A stretch of 64,000 bases of DNA, taken from the NCBI RefSeq assembly GCF_033843265.1, contig NZ_JAWXRD010000027.1, positions 235,996 to 299,995 on the forward strand. Direction: 5' to 3'. Under the pieces are notes generated by a model that ran no database searches, was not told the origin of the DNA, and saw only the letters and a program-made list of their open reading frames with translations. The DNA is from Scandinavium lactucae. Its GTDB lineage: Bacteria; Pseudomonadota; Gammaproteobacteria; Enterobacterales; Enterobacteriaceae. The translations under genes and the position numbers were made by a program. Shown piece after piece: positions 16,769 through 24,885 of the stretch (positions are counted from its first letter, which is position 1; every line of letters begins with the position of its first letter).

Positions 16769-17566
16769 ATGATTAAATGGCCCTGGAAAGCACATGACGC
16801 TCCCCATAGCGCGGATATCCCGTGGGAACAGGCTCTTGCCATTCCTGTCCTGGCGAGTCTGTCACCGGAAGAACAGCTCAAGCTCATACAGCTGGCCGAT
16901 CGTTTCCTGCAACAAAAACGTCTCGTCCCGCTTCAGGGTCTGGAACTGGCACCGGTGCAGAATGCCCGTATCGCGATGCTGTTTTGCCTGCCGGTACTGT
17001 CGCTGGGCTTTGAATGGCTCGATGGCTTCCATGAAGTGTTGATCTACCCTGCCCCGTTTGTCGTCGATGATGAGTGGGAAGATGATATCGGTCTGGTGCA
17101 TAGCCAGCGCGTGGTACAGTCAGGCCAGAGCTGGCAGCAAGGACCTGTCGTCCTCAACTGGCTCGACATTCAGGATTCCTACGACGCGTCCGGGTTTAAC
17201 CTGATTGTGCATGAAGTGGCGCATAAACTGGATGTACGCAACGGTGACCGGGCTAACGGCGTGCCGTTGATTCCCCTGCGTGAAGTCGCGAGCTGGGAAC
17301 ATGACCTCCATGCGGCGATGGATAACATTCAGGACGAGATTGATCTGGTCGGTGAAAGTGCCGCCAGTATCGACGCCTATGCCGCCACCGACCCTGCTGA
17401 ATGTTTCGCCGTGCTCTCAGAATACTTCTTCAGCGCACCGGAGCTGTTTGCCCCCCGCTTCCCGGCGCTATGGCAGCGTTTCTGCCGTTTTTACCAGCAA
17501 GATCCGTTATTGCGAATTCGTGAAAATGGCAGCGATGAGAGCAGTAACCTGCGCGTAGTACACTAA
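16769..17566 (+). CDS. mtfA: MtfA zinc peptidase / Mlc titration factor
   Basis: MtfA (YeeI) is a cytosolic gluzincin-like peptidase. It binds and inactivates the glucose repressor Mlc and so derepresses ptsG. Start at 16769 (MIKWPWK) gives 265 residues, the E. coli length; the longer frame from 16736 is rejected. The zinc motif HEVAHKLD (about 149-156) and the downstream Glu region AECFAVLSEYFF are intact. A 100-base gap separates it from the following tRNA. Confidence 0.95.
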   Translation: MIKWPWKAHDAPHSADIPWEQALAIPVLASLSPEEQLKLIQLADRFLQQKRLVPLQGLELAPVQNARIAMLFCLPVLSLGFEWLDGFHEVLIYPAPFVVDDEWEDDIGLVHSQRVVQSGQSWQQGPVVLNWLDIQDSYDASGFNLIVHEVAHKLDVRNGDRANGVPLIPLREVASWEHDLHAAMDNIQDEIDLVGESAASIDAYAATDPAECFAVLSEYFFSAPELFAPRFPALWQRFCRFYQQDPLLRIRENGSDESSNLRVVH

Positions 17567-17619
17567 AACGACAGATTGCCTTTATTTCATTCAGTTGAAT
17601 CAGGCAGTTAATTTTAGTG

Positions 17620-17648
17620 TTGACACAAAAAAGGGCACCCATTACTAT
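17620..17648 (+). promoter_or_regulatory. Promoter of the first tRNA-Asn
   Basis: TTGACA (17620-17625), 17-base spacer, TACTAT (17643-17648), followed by a GC-rich discriminator (GCGCC) typical of stringently controlled stable-RNA promoters, about 18 bases before the tRNA. Confidence 0.8.
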
Positions 17649-17666
17649 GCGCCTCGTTCACACGAT

Positions 17667-17742
17667 TCCTCTGTAGTTCAGTCGGTAGAACGGCGGACTG
17701 TTAATCCGTATGTCACTGGTTCGAGTCCAGTCAGAGGAGCCA
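17667..17742 (+). tRNA. asnT: tRNA-Asn (anticodon GTT), copy 1
   Basis: 76-nt tRNA TCCTCTGTAGTTCAGTCGG... with anticodon GTT at 17700-17702, T arm CTGGTTCGAGTCCAG and encoded GCCA. Sequence is identical to the other three copies in this window. asnT is the copy beside mtfA in E. coli. Confidence 0.97.
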
Positions 17743-17750
17743 TATTTAAG

Positions 17751-17784
17751 AAGCCCGCTTAAGGAAACTTAAGCGGGCTTTTTG
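17751..17784 (+). terminator. Terminator of the first tRNA-Asn
   Basis: AAGCCCGCTTAAG-GAAA-CTTAAGCGGGCTT stem of 13 bp with a GNRA-type loop and T5. Also positioned to end cbl transcription from the other side. The same hairpin occurs inverted at 24751. Confidence 0.9.
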
Positions 17785-17789
17785 CGTTT

Positions 17790-18740
17790 CTAGATTTGAT
17801 AATCCAACGCCACTTCTTCCGGCTCCATCACCTGACGTTTAATCTCCTCGACCGACAATCCCGCATTACACAGTTCCAGGAAGCGCCAGACGTAGTTGCG
17901 CTGTAGCTGGCCGCGTTTCAGACCTAGCCAGACGGTATTGGCATCAAACAGATGGTGAGTATCCAGCCGGGTCAGACGACCGAGTTCCTGATTATCGCCG
18001 GATTGCTCTGCCACCAGGCCGATACCCAGCCCCAGTTCGACGTAGGTTTTGATCACGTCCGAATCCTGTGCACTCAGCACGATATCCGGCACCAGACCTT
18101 TGCGGTTAAACGCCTCGTCGATGCGTGATCGCCCGGTAATGCCCTGGCGATAGGTAATCAACGGCCAGCGGGCGATAGCGTCCAGCGTCAGCGGCACCGT
18201 TTGAGTCAGCGGATGCCCTTCCGGGACCAGCAGGTTGTGATGCCAGCGAAACCACGGAAATGCCGCCAGGGTCGGGTCATTGCTCAGGCGCTCACTGGCG
18301 ATCCCAATATCCGCCCCGCCGTTATGCAGCAAGGCTTCAATTTCCTGGGGAGTGCCCTGAATCAGTTCCAGCCTGACGTCTTTGAAGAGTTCGCGGAAGG
18401 CTTTGATCACCGGCGGCAGGCTGTAACGCGCCTGAGTATGGGTGGTGGCGATGGTCAGCACCCCGGAGGCATCGTTAGTGAATAAATCGGCGAGGCGGCG
18501 CACGTTGCTCGCCTCGTTGAGGATACGTTCGGCAATCACCAGCAGCGCTTTGCCCGGCTCGGTCATCCCGAGTAGACGTTTTCCGCGACGAATGAAAATC
18601 TCAATCCCGAGCTCTTCTTCCAGTTCGCGAATATGGCGACTCACGCCGGACTGCGAGGTATAAAGCATATTGGCGACTTCGGTCAGGTTGTAATCCTGCC
18701 GGGCCGCCTCACGAATAATTTTGAGTTGCTGGAAATTCAC
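17790..18740 (-). CDS. cbl: LysR-type regulator Cbl (sulfur starvation)
   Basis: Cbl activates genes for use of taurine and alkanesulfonates when sulfate is scarce; adenosine phosphosulfate acts as anti-inducer. The 316 residues equal E. coli Cbl. The N-terminal winged helix-turn-helix (about 1-60, LTEVANMLYTSQSGVSRHIRELEEELGIEIF) and the two-lobed effector domain (about 90-300) align throughout. It lies downstream of nac in the same direction with a 102-base gap; in E. coli Nac and CysB both affect cbl. Confidence 0.96.
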   Translation of the reverse strand: MNFQQLKIIREAARQDYNLTEVANMLYTSQSGVSRHIRELEEELGIEIFIRRGKRLLGMTEPGKALLVIAERILNEASNVRRLADLFTNDASGVLTIATTHTQARYSLPPVIKAFRELFKDVRLELIQGTPQEIEALLHNGGADIGIASERLSNDPTLAAFPWFRWHHNLLVPEGHPLTQTVPLTLDAIARWPLITYRQGITGRSRIDEAFNRKGLVPDIVLSAQDSDVIKTYVELGLGIGLVAEQSGDNQELGRLTRLDTHHLFDANTVWLGLKRGQLQRNYVWRFLELCNAGLSVEEIKRQVMEPEEVALDYQI

Positions 18741-18842
18741 CCTTTCCTCCAGGGACCTTCAGACATAACGCTATTGTTAGAGTCTGCGCCCCTGGCGAAC
18801 AAATAATAAAAACCCGCAACTTATGCTTTTTAGATCTATCGC

Positions 18843-19760
18843 TTAGCTGACCAACTGTAATTCACGATTTTCAAGCGACGGACGGCTGACCAGCGACATC
18901 AAGATTTCTTTCACCGCCTGAGCCTGCGGCGAAAGAGAACCCCGGGCAGACATATTCAGCGAGAGCGGTAAACTCATCGACGGGGTGGTTATCCGCGCCA
19001 TCCAGCCATTTGCCGCGGCACACAACGAGCGAGCAGCAGATTCCGGCAACACGGTGACGCCCATTCCGCTGGCGATGGCCGCCGTCAGCGTCGAGAGGGA
19101 TTCAATTTCGCCAATGATTTTGGCCGTCAGACGACGCAGCGAAAAGGCCTCATCAACCCGGGCGCGCACCGCGCTGTAATCACGCGGCAGGAACAGATTC
19201 ATTTCTGCAACGGCGAGCAGATCCACGCTTTGACCAGGACAATCCCGCGTGCCCACCAGCCATAAATCCTCTTTCAGCAGCTGTTGGCTGGTAATACCCG
19301 CCACAGGCGAGCGTTCGTACAGCACCGCCATATCGAGCTGGCCGTTGAGCAATTTGTCGTTCAGCACCGTGCCGCTGTTTTCATGCAGGTAAACCATCAC
19401 TTCCGGCAGTTCGTTGCGCACCGCCTGTAATAGCGGCATGGTGATAGATGAGGCGGCGGTGCCCGGCGCGAGCCCAATCGACACCTGCCCGCTCAGCGTC
19501 TGCCCGATGTTGCAAACTGCCATTTGCGCCTGCTCGCACTGGCGCAGAATGGTTCGCGCATGGGTATACAGAATTTTACCGGCCTCGGTCGGCGTCACGC
19601 CCCGTTTGGTGCGGATCAGGAGCTGCTGGTCCATCTCACCTTCCAGCGTAGCCACCTGCTGGCTTAATGCAGGCTGAGCGATATGCAACACCTCAGCCGC
19701 CTGGGTCAGGCTACCGATATCGACGATTTTTACGAAGTATTTCAGTCGTCTTAAGTTCAT
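18843..19760 (-). CDS. nac: LysR-type nitrogen assimilation regulator Nac
   Basis: Nac couples NtrC/sigma-54 signalling to sigma-70 promoters. It represses gdhA and its own gene and activates hut, put, ure-type operons. Start at 19760 (MNLRRLKYFVKIVDIGSLTQ) follows a strong GGAGG and gives 305 residues, equal to E. coli. The frame running to 19865 would cross the promoter and is rejected. HTH at about 18-40 (TQAAEVLHIAQPALSQQVATLE). A clear sigma-54 promoter and an NtrC site lie upstream. Confidence 0.97.
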   Translation of the reverse strand: MNLRRLKYFVKIVDIGSLTQAAEVLHIAQPALSQQVATLEGEMDQQLLIRTKRGVTPTEAGKILYTHARTILRQCEQAQMAVCNIGQTLSGQVSIGLAPGTAASSITMPLLQAVRNELPEVMVYLHENSGTVLNDKLLNGQLDMAVLYERSPVAGITSQQLLKEDLWLVGTRDCPGQSVDLLAVAEMNLFLPRDYSAVRARVDEAFSLRRLTAKIIGEIESLSTLTAAIASGMGVTVLPESAARSLCAAANGWMARITTPSMSLPLSLNMSARGSLSPQAQAVKEILMSLVSRPSLENRELQLVS

Positions 19761-19817
19761 TTTGCCTCCGGTTCGGGATGCCAGTGCCAGCGCTGGCGAT
19801 TCAGTTGTCGGAGGAGT

Positions 19818-19834
19818 TGCAATATGCTTGCCAG
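19818..19834 (-). promoter_or_regulatory. Sigma-54 promoter of nac
   Basis: Minus strand reads CTGGCAAGCATATTGCA, matching the -24/-12 consensus TGGCACG-N4-TTGCA at 15 of 16 positions with exact spacing. It lies about 58 bases upstream of the nac ATG. nac is a known RpoN/NtrC-dependent gene. Confidence 0.9.
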
Positions 19835-19951
19835 TTGTTGACCAGCCGGACCAGAAGGTCTGCACAGGCCGTGGAATAAGAGATTCTAATAATTTTAGCG
19901 TTTTTAGTAACCGGTCAGTGGATTGCGCTATGCCCCATCAGGAGGACGAGT

Positions 19952-19968
19952 TGCACCAATCCGGTGCG
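19952..19968 (-). promoter_or_regulatory. NtrC enhancer site for nac
   Basis: TGCACC-AATCC-GGTGCG is a 17-bp imperfect palindrome matching the NtrC site TGCACYANAWTGGTGCA in both half-sites. Its centre is roughly 150 bases upstream of the sigma-54 start, a typical enhancer distance. Confidence 0.75.
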
Positions 19969-20045
19969 TGCTGTGCTTATTTTCAGCAATTAACCGCATT
20001 TTGCTGAAATTGTCAGCAATCGAACCTCGGATGTGCAGACAGGCT

Positions 20046-20074
20046 TTGACATGCCGTTCGGGTCTCGTTAGTAT
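20046..20074 (+). promoter_or_regulatory. Promoter of the second tRNA-Asn
   Basis: TTGACA (20046-20051), 17-base spacer, TAGTAT (20069-20074), then a CGCCCC discriminator. Confidence 0.8.
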
Positions 20075-20091
20075 TCGCCCCGTTAACCGAT

Positions 20092-20167
20092 TCCTCTGTA
20101 GTTCAGTCGGTAGAACGGCGGACTGTTAATCCGTATGTCACTGGTTCGAGTCCAGTCAGAGGAGCCA
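20092..20167 (+). tRNA. tRNA-Asn (anticodon GTT), copy 2
   Basis: 76-nt sequence identical to the copy at 17667, with GTT anticodon and encoded CCA. It lies between nac and amn. The E. coli letter (U, V or W) cannot be assigned safely because the locus is rearranged. Confidence 0.97.
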
Positions 20168-20175
20168 AATTTAGA

Positions 20176-20201
20176 AAAGCCTGCTTTCGAGCGGGCTTTT
20201 T
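20176..20201 (+). terminator. Terminator of the second tRNA-Asn
   Basis: AAGCCTGCT-TTCG-AGCGGGCTT stem (one G-T pair) with a stable TTCG loop and T5. Confidence 0.85.
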
Positions 20202-20307
20202 GCTTTTCTGAATCCCTGCTTTATTCAGCTTTTTCCTCTCGCTTTTGTTTCACATTCCTGTGACATACTATCGGGTAACACCGCAGAGCTGAATGAAGGA
20301 GCGAATG

Positions 20308-21762
20308 ATGAATAATAAGGGTGCCGGTCTGACACCGGAACAAGCGCTGAAACAACTCGATGCGCTCTACAATCAATCGGTAACTGCGCTGCGTGAAGCG
20401 ATAGGCCGCTACATCAACGACAACGTTTTGCCCGATGCCGAACAGCGAGCCAAAGGGTTATTTGTCTATCCGTCGCTGTCGGTTTCCTGGGATGGCGAAG
20501 CGCATAACGCCCTGAAAACCCGCGCCTGGGGCCGTTTTACCCATGCCGGTTGCTACACCACCACCATTACCCAGCCAACGCTTTTCAGCCATTACCTGCT
20601 GGAACAGTTGACCTCGCTGTATCAGGATTACGGCGCGCACATTACCGTCGAACTGTCGCAGCACGAAATCCCTTATCCTTATGTGATTGACGGCTCCACG
20701 CTGACCCTCGATCGCTCAATGAGCGCAGGTCTGACGCGCCATTTCCCGACCACCGATCTGGCACAGATTGGGGATGAAACCGCAGACGGCTTATTCCATC
20801 CTACCGAGCTGTATCCCCTGTCGCATTTTGACGCGCGCCGGGTGGACTTCTCTCTCGCCCGCCTGCGCCACTACACCGGCACGCCGGTCGAACATTTCCA
20901 GCCGTTCGTACTGTTCACCAACTACACCCGCTATGTCGACGAGTTCGTGCGCTGGGGTTGCAGCCAGATCCTCGATCCCGATAGCCCGTACATCGCCCTC
21001 TCCTGCGCCGGTGGGGTGTGGATCACCGCCGATACCGAAGCGCCAGAAACCGCCGTCTCGGACCTGGCGTGGAAAAAGCACCAAATGCCTGCCTGGCATT
21101 TAATAACCAAAGACGGCCAGGGTATTACGCTTATCAACATCGGCGTCGGCCCGGCGAATGCTAAAAACATCTGTGACCATCTGGCGGTGCTGCGCCCGGA
21201 CGTGTGGCTGATGATTGGGCACTGTGGCGGCCTGCGCGAAAGCCAGACCATCGGCGATTACGTGCTGGCGCATGCTTACCTGCGTGACGATCACGTACTG
21301 GATGCGGTGCTTCCACCGGATATCCCGATCCCGAGCATCGCCGAAGTGCAGCGCGCGCTGTATGACGCCACCAAGCAGGTGAGCGGCATGCCGGGCGAAG
21401 AGGTCAAACACCGTCTGCGCACCGGCACCGTGGTCACCACCGACGACCGTAACTGGGAGCTGCGCTATTCCGCATCTGCGCTGCGCTTTAACCTCAGCCG
21501 CGCGGTTGCCATTGATATGGAAAGCGCCACCATTGCCGCTCAGGGTTACCGTTTCCGTGTCCCGTACGGCACGCTGCTGTGCGTCTCCGATAAGCCGCTC
21601 CACGGTGAAATCAAGCTGCCTGGACAGGCAAACCGGTTCTATGAAGGGGCGATTTCGGAGCATTTGCAGATTGGTATTCGCGCCATTGACCTGCTGCGTG
21701 CCGAAGGCGACAAGCTGCACTCGCGCAAACTACGCACCTTCAACGAACCGCCGTTCCGTTAA
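20308..21762 (+). CDS. amn: AMP nucleosidase
   Basis: Amn hydrolyses AMP to adenine and ribose 5-phosphate, adjusting adenylate pools. Start at 20308 (MNNKGAGLTPEQAL), six bases after AAGGAG, gives 484 residues as in E. coli; earlier in-frame Mets at 20293 and 20305 are less well placed. The N-terminal Amn-specific domain (about 1-170) precedes a nucleoside-phosphorylase-fold catalytic domain with GVGPANAKNICDHLAVL, GHCGGLRESQTIGDYVLA and the ribose-binding VAIDMESATIAAQGYRF. In E. coli amn is PhoB-controlled; I could not recognise a convincing Pho box. Confidence 0.97.
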   Translation: MNNKGAGLTPEQALKQLDALYNQSVTALREAIGRYINDNVLPDAEQRAKGLFVYPSLSVSWDGEAHNALKTRAWGRFTHAGCYTTTITQPTLFSHYLLEQLTSLYQDYGAHITVELSQHEIPYPYVIDGSTLTLDRSMSAGLTRHFPTTDLAQIGDETADGLFHPTELYPLSHFDARRVDFSLARLRHYTGTPVEHFQPFVLFTNYTRYVDEFVRWGCSQILDPDSPYIALSCAGGVWITADTEAPETAVSDLAWKKHQMPAWHLITKDGQGITLINIGVGPANAKNICDHLAVLRPDVWLMIGHCGGLRESQTIGDYVLAHAYLRDDHVLDAVLPPDIPIPSIAEVQRALYDATKQVSGMPGEEVKHRLRTGTVVTTDDRNWELRYSASALRFNLSRAVAIDMESATIAAQGYRFRVPYGTLLCVSDKPLHGEIKLPGQANRFYEGAISEHLQIGIRAIDLLRAEGDKLHSRKLRTFNEPPFR

Positions 21763-21779
21763 CGTTCAGGACAAACACA

Positions 21780-23546
21780 ATGCAAATCGCATCCTCTCTT
21801 TCCGCCCTGCGCAGCCACCTGCTGGCGCAGGGGCTTGATGGCATGATTGTGCCGCGGGCCGATGCCTGGCAGAGCGAATACGCCGCGCCGCATGACAACA
21901 AACTGGCCTGGCTGACAGGTTTTACGGGTACCGCAGGGGTCGCACTGGTGCTTCGGGACAACGCCCTGATTTTCGTCGATGGGCGTTATCAGGTGCAGGT
22001 GCGTAACGAAGTGGATTTGCAGGCATGGGAAATCCATCATCTGCACAACGATCCGCTGGAAAGCCACCTCCCCGCCAACAGCCGGATTGGCTTTGATCCG
22101 ATGCTGATGGTCAACAGCCAGTTCGAATTGCTGAACGCGACCGACTGCGAACTCATCCCGCTGAAAGACGACCCGTTCGTCGCAGTGTGGCACGACAGAC
22201 CTGCCGCCCCGCAAGGTGCGATCCGCGAAATGCCGTTAGCCATTGCCGGTGAAAGTAGCGCCGATAAACGCGCCCGTATTGCCGCCGGACTGGATGCCCG
22301 TGGCGTGGATTATCTGGCGATCACTCAGCCGGATAACATCGCCTGGCTGCTGAATGTACGTGGTTCTGATATCGCCACCAGCCCCGTGCCGCTATCGTTT
22401 GCCCTTCTCAGCCGCACAGGTGAGATGCAGTGGTTTGTCGATACGGCAAAAACGGCGAATTTATCACAGGAACTGCTGGGCAGCCTGACGCTGTCGCCGA
22501 TGGAAGGACTGGTATCCCGCTGTCAGGAGATAGCGAGCGGCAAGCGTATTCAGCTGGATGCCGACAGCGCCCCGGTCGCGCTGCGCTTTGCCGTCGAGCA
22601 CCACGGTGGAGAAGTGACCTGGGCCGCCGATCCGATTACCCTCATCAAAGCGACCAAGAATCAGGTCGAGTTGGAAGGCTATCGCGACAGCCACAAAAAA
22701 GACGGTGCGGCGTGGGTGAATTTCCTGGCCTGGCTGTCGCACGAAGTTCCGGCCCGTCTGGCGGCCGGAAACCCGCTCACGGAGCTGGAAGCGCAGGCCA
22801 AACAGCTCGCCTTCCGTGAGCAGCAGGACACCTTTATCGAGCAGAGTTTTGGCACCATTTCCGCCGCGTCAGCCAATGCGGCGATGTGCCACTATCATTC
22901 CAGCGAGGCGACCAACGCCGCCATCACCGCCGACAGCTTCTACCTCAATGATTCTGGCGGGCAGTATCACACCGGCACCACCGATGCCACTCGCACCCTG
23001 GCATTCGGTTCGTTAGATCCGCAGCGTAAATTGCACTACACCGCAGTGCTAAAAGGCTTTTTATCGCTGATCACGCTACAGTTCCCTTCCGGCAGCTTTG
23101 GTCATCAGCTGGATGCGTTCGCCCGCCGTCATTTATGGGAGTTGGGGATTGATTTTGATCACGGCACCGGGCATGGCGTCGGACATCAGTTGCTTATTCA
23201 CGAAGCGCCGCATCGTATTGCGAAGAAGGTCAACCTGTGGCCGCTGGCGGCGGGCAACATAATGACCATCGAGCCGGGCTATTATCTGGAAGGCGAGTAT
23301 GGGATCCGGATTGAAAATCAGGTGGAGGTTATTGACGCAGTGCCAGGCTTCTGTCGCTTTGCCTCACTGACCATGATCCCGATTGATTTGAGCCAGGTTG
23401 AACTCAATATGCTCACCGACCGCGAAAGACAGTGGCTGGATGATTATCACCAGCAGGTACGCGACACGCTGTCACCGTTGGTCGATAGCGATGCCCGCCC
23501 GTGGCTGTTCGCCGCCACCGCCCCGGTTCGGGTGCTGGTGAGTTAA
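21780..23546 (+). CDS. M24 metallopeptidase, aminopeptidase P (Xaa-Pro) family
   Basis: This 588-residue cytoplasmic protein resembles the long, eukaryote-like aminopeptidase P rather than E. coli PepP/PepQ: two creatinase-type N-terminal domains (about 1-130 and 155-290), then the pita-bread catalytic domain and a C-terminal extension. Metal ligands are visible: Asp in YLNDSGGQYHTGTTDATRTL, His in GHGVGHQLLIHE, Glu in MTIEPGYYLEGEYG and Glu in RIENQVEVI. It should release N-terminal residues preceding proline. It begins 17 bases after amn and is probably co-transcribed; E. coli K-12 has no equivalent at this site. Confidence 0.9.
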   Translation: MQIASSLSALRSHLLAQGLDGMIVPRADAWQSEYAAPHDNKLAWLTGFTGTAGVALVLRDNALIFVDGRYQVQVRNEVDLQAWEIHHLHNDPLESHLPANSRIGFDPMLMVNSQFELLNATDCELIPLKDDPFVAVWHDRPAAPQGAIREMPLAIAGESSADKRARIAAGLDARGVDYLAITQPDNIAWLLNVRGSDIATSPVPLSFALLSRTGEMQWFVDTAKTANLSQELLGSLTLSPMEGLVSRCQEIASGKRIQLDADSAPVALRFAVEHHGGEVTWAADPITLIKATKNQVELEGYRDSHKKDGAAWVNFLAWLSHEVPARLAAGNPLTELEAQAKQLAFREQQDTFIEQSFGTISAASANAAMCHYHSSEATNAAITADSFYLNDSGGQYHTGTTDATRTLAFGSLDPQRKLHYTAVLKGFLSLITLQFPSGSFGHQLDAFARRHLWELGIDFDHGTGHGVGHQLLIHEAPHRIAKKVNLWPLAAGNIMTIEPGYYLEGEYGIRIENQVEVIDAVPGFCRFASLTMIPIDLSQVELNMLTDRERQWLDDYHQQVRDTLSPLVDSDARPWLFAATAPVRVLVS

Positions 23547-23559
23547 GACCCGTCTACAC

Positions 23560-23642
23560 GCCCGGCGGCGCACGCTTGCCGGGCCTACAAAACCACGCAG
23601 CATATTGGTGTTGTAGGCCCGGTAAGCAACGCGCCACCGGGC
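23560..23642. repeat. Pair of REP (palindromic) elements after the aminopeptidase gene
   Basis: Two related imperfect palindromes in opposite orientation: GCCCGGCGGCGCACGCTTGC... and TTGTAGGCCCGGTAAGCAAC..., separated by about 23 bases, forming a BIME-like unit. Such units stabilise upstream mRNA or bind gyrase/IHF. The same core recurs at 26698 and 32647. Confidence 0.85.
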
Positions 23643-23656
23643 AACAGGTTCCAGGA

Positions 23657-23953
23657 TTATCCCTTCGGTTCAATCCCGCGAGACTGTAATTCCTTACGCA
23701 ATATTCTTTTCAGCCAGGTGGCAAGCGTCTTGTTGCCATCAATCCTTGCCTGCTCTTCCAACTGCGCGAAACTATTCTGGAAGACACATCTGATATTAGG
23801 GAGAGCGTTTTTCTTCTGGTGTTGACATTGGCATGGACCGGGAATGCAGTGGTTGATGCCGATACTAACATGACAGGATTTGTCGCGTGCATGCATGGCC
23901 CTTTTTTGCGGCCTCCGCCGCATCCTCTTGGGTATCCGCTGTCGGCTAGGCAT
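23657..23953 (-). CDS. Hypothetical protein, possibly a remnant
   Basis: This open frame of up to 98 codons has a protein-like C-terminal half (CVFQNSFAQLEEQARIDG..., then ILRKELQSRGIEPKG). The N-terminal half is Arg/Cys/His-rich and not convincing. No start has a clear ribosome-binding site. I recognise no family. It lies between a REP pair and a toxin-antitoxin module, so it may be the surviving 3' end of a lost accessory gene. Confidence 0.3.
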   Translation of the reverse strand: MPSRQRIPKRMRRRPQKRAMHARDKSCHVSIGINHCIPGPCQCQHQKKNALPNIRCVFQNSFAQLEEQARIDGNKTLATWLKRILRKELQSRGIEPKG

Positions 23954-24076
23954 TTTATTCTGGACCTCGATTCATGCTTTAAAAATATCGTCTGGGATGT
24001 TCATCGGGTTGTCATCACACTTCCACATAGCTTTACACCTATATAGTATTTAACCTATATTGCAAGGAGCAATGAC

Positions 24077-24430
24077 GTGTGGAACATTGAATCAACCGAG
24101 ACGTATGAAAGATGGCATCAGAGTTTGAACAGCAGAGGACAGGCTCGTGTTCTGGCTGTACTCAGATTACTTAAAGAAGAAGGTCCCGGGCTGTGCCGAC
24201 CTTATGCGGACACAGTCCGTAGTTCGCGATTCAGCCATATGAAAGAATTGCGAGTTCAGAGCCATGGTGAACCGATCCGCATCTTCTTCGCATTTTCACC
24301 GACCCGTACCGGCATTTTGCTTTGTGCAGGCAATAAAGTCGGTGATGAAAAACACTTTTATGACGCAATGGTTCCGCTCGCGGATCATGAATATACCGAA
24401 TATCTGAATACTGTATTTGAATCGAGGTGA
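24077..24430 (+). CDS. HigB/RelE-type toxin (type II toxin-antitoxin)
   Basis: This 117-residue protein of the phage-derived Gp49-like/HigB (RelE superfamily) type is expected to be a ribosome-dependent mRNA interferase. It begins with GTG at 24077, seven bases after AAGGAG. Conserved features: small basic fold, RVLAVLRLLKEEGPGLCRPYADTVRSSRFSHMKELRVQ, and the EPIRIFFAFSPTRTGILLCAGNKVGDEKHFYD core. Toxin-first order and the XRE antitoxin three bases downstream are typical of higBA. Upstream, a direct repeat ACCTATAT (24038-24060) overlaps the likely promoter and could be the operator. Confidence 0.88.
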   Translation: MWNIESTETYERWHQSLNSRGQARVLAVLRLLKEEGPGLCRPYADTVRSSRFSHMKELRVQSHGEPIRIFFAFSPTRTGILLCAGNKVGDEKHFYDAMVPLADHEYTEYLNTVFESR

Positions 24431-24433
24431 AAG

Positions 24434-24736
24434 ATGGGCAAAACACTGGAACAGCTGATGGCGGAAACTTCGCCTGAGATCCTTGCAGAGGCTGAGGTTA
24501 TCTATCAAGAGATCCGGCTGGAGTACAATTTGGCGAAACTGCGTGAAAAGGTGGATAAGACCCAGGTAGAAATGGCTGAAACCTTGGGCATCAAACAACC
24601 TACCGTGGCGGGGATGGAAAAGCAGGGACGTGATATTAAACTCTCTTCACTCAAACGTTATGTCGAAGCTGCGGGCTGCAAGCTGAATCTGGATATTGAA
24701 ATGCCGGACGGGTCGCACATCGGTTTTTCGCTGTAG
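24434..24736 (+). CDS. HigA-type XRE antitoxin
   Basis: This 100-residue antitoxin has an N-terminal toxin-binding segment (LEQLMAETSPEILAEAEVIYQEI) and a helix-turn-helix XRE domain (about 35-85, DKTQVEMAETLGIKQPTVAGMEKQGRDIKLSSLKRYVEAAG). It should neutralise the preceding toxin and autorepress the pair. A GAGGTGAAAG ribosome-binding site overlaps the toxin stop, so translation is likely coupled. Confidence 0.9.
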   Translation: MGKTLEQLMAETSPEILAEAEVIYQEIRLEYNLAKLREKVDKTQVEMAETLGIKQPTVAGMEKQGRDIKLSSLKRYVEAAGCKLNLDIEMPDGSHIGFSL

Positions 24737-24750
24737 CCTGACTAAAAAGC

Positions 24751-24786
24751 AAAAAGCCCGCTTAAGTTTCCTTAAGCGGGCTTCTT
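24751..24786 (-). terminator. Terminator of the third tRNA-Asn
   Basis: Minus strand AAGCCCGCTTAAG-GAAA-CTTAAGCGGGCTT plus T5, identical to the hairpin at 17751 but inverted. It also ends the antitoxin transcript from the left. Confidence 0.9.
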
Positions 24787-24791
24787 AAATA

Positions 24792-24867
24792 TGGCTCCTC
24801 TGACTGGACTCGAACCAGTGACATACGGATTAACAGTCCGCCGTTCTACCGACTGAACTACAGAGGA
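24792..24867 (-). tRNA. tRNA-Asn (anticodon GTT), copy 3, minus strand
   Basis: Exact reverse complement of the 76-nt tRNA-Asn at 17667, with GTT anticodon and CCA. The identity extends through its terminator and ~20 bases upstream, making a ~138-bp inverted repeat with the copy-1 locus. Letter assignment is left open. Confidence 0.97.
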
Positions 24868-24885
24868 ATCGTGTGAACGGGGCGC

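Noticed and set aside
19761..19865. Extended N-terminus for nac
   Set aside because: The extension would cover the sigma-54 promoter; the ATG at 19760 has a strong GGAGG and matches the family length.
20248..20268. Pho box or CRP site before amn
   Set aside because: TTTCACATTCCTGTGACA has suggestive half-sites, but they are everted for CRP and match the Pho repeat poorly.
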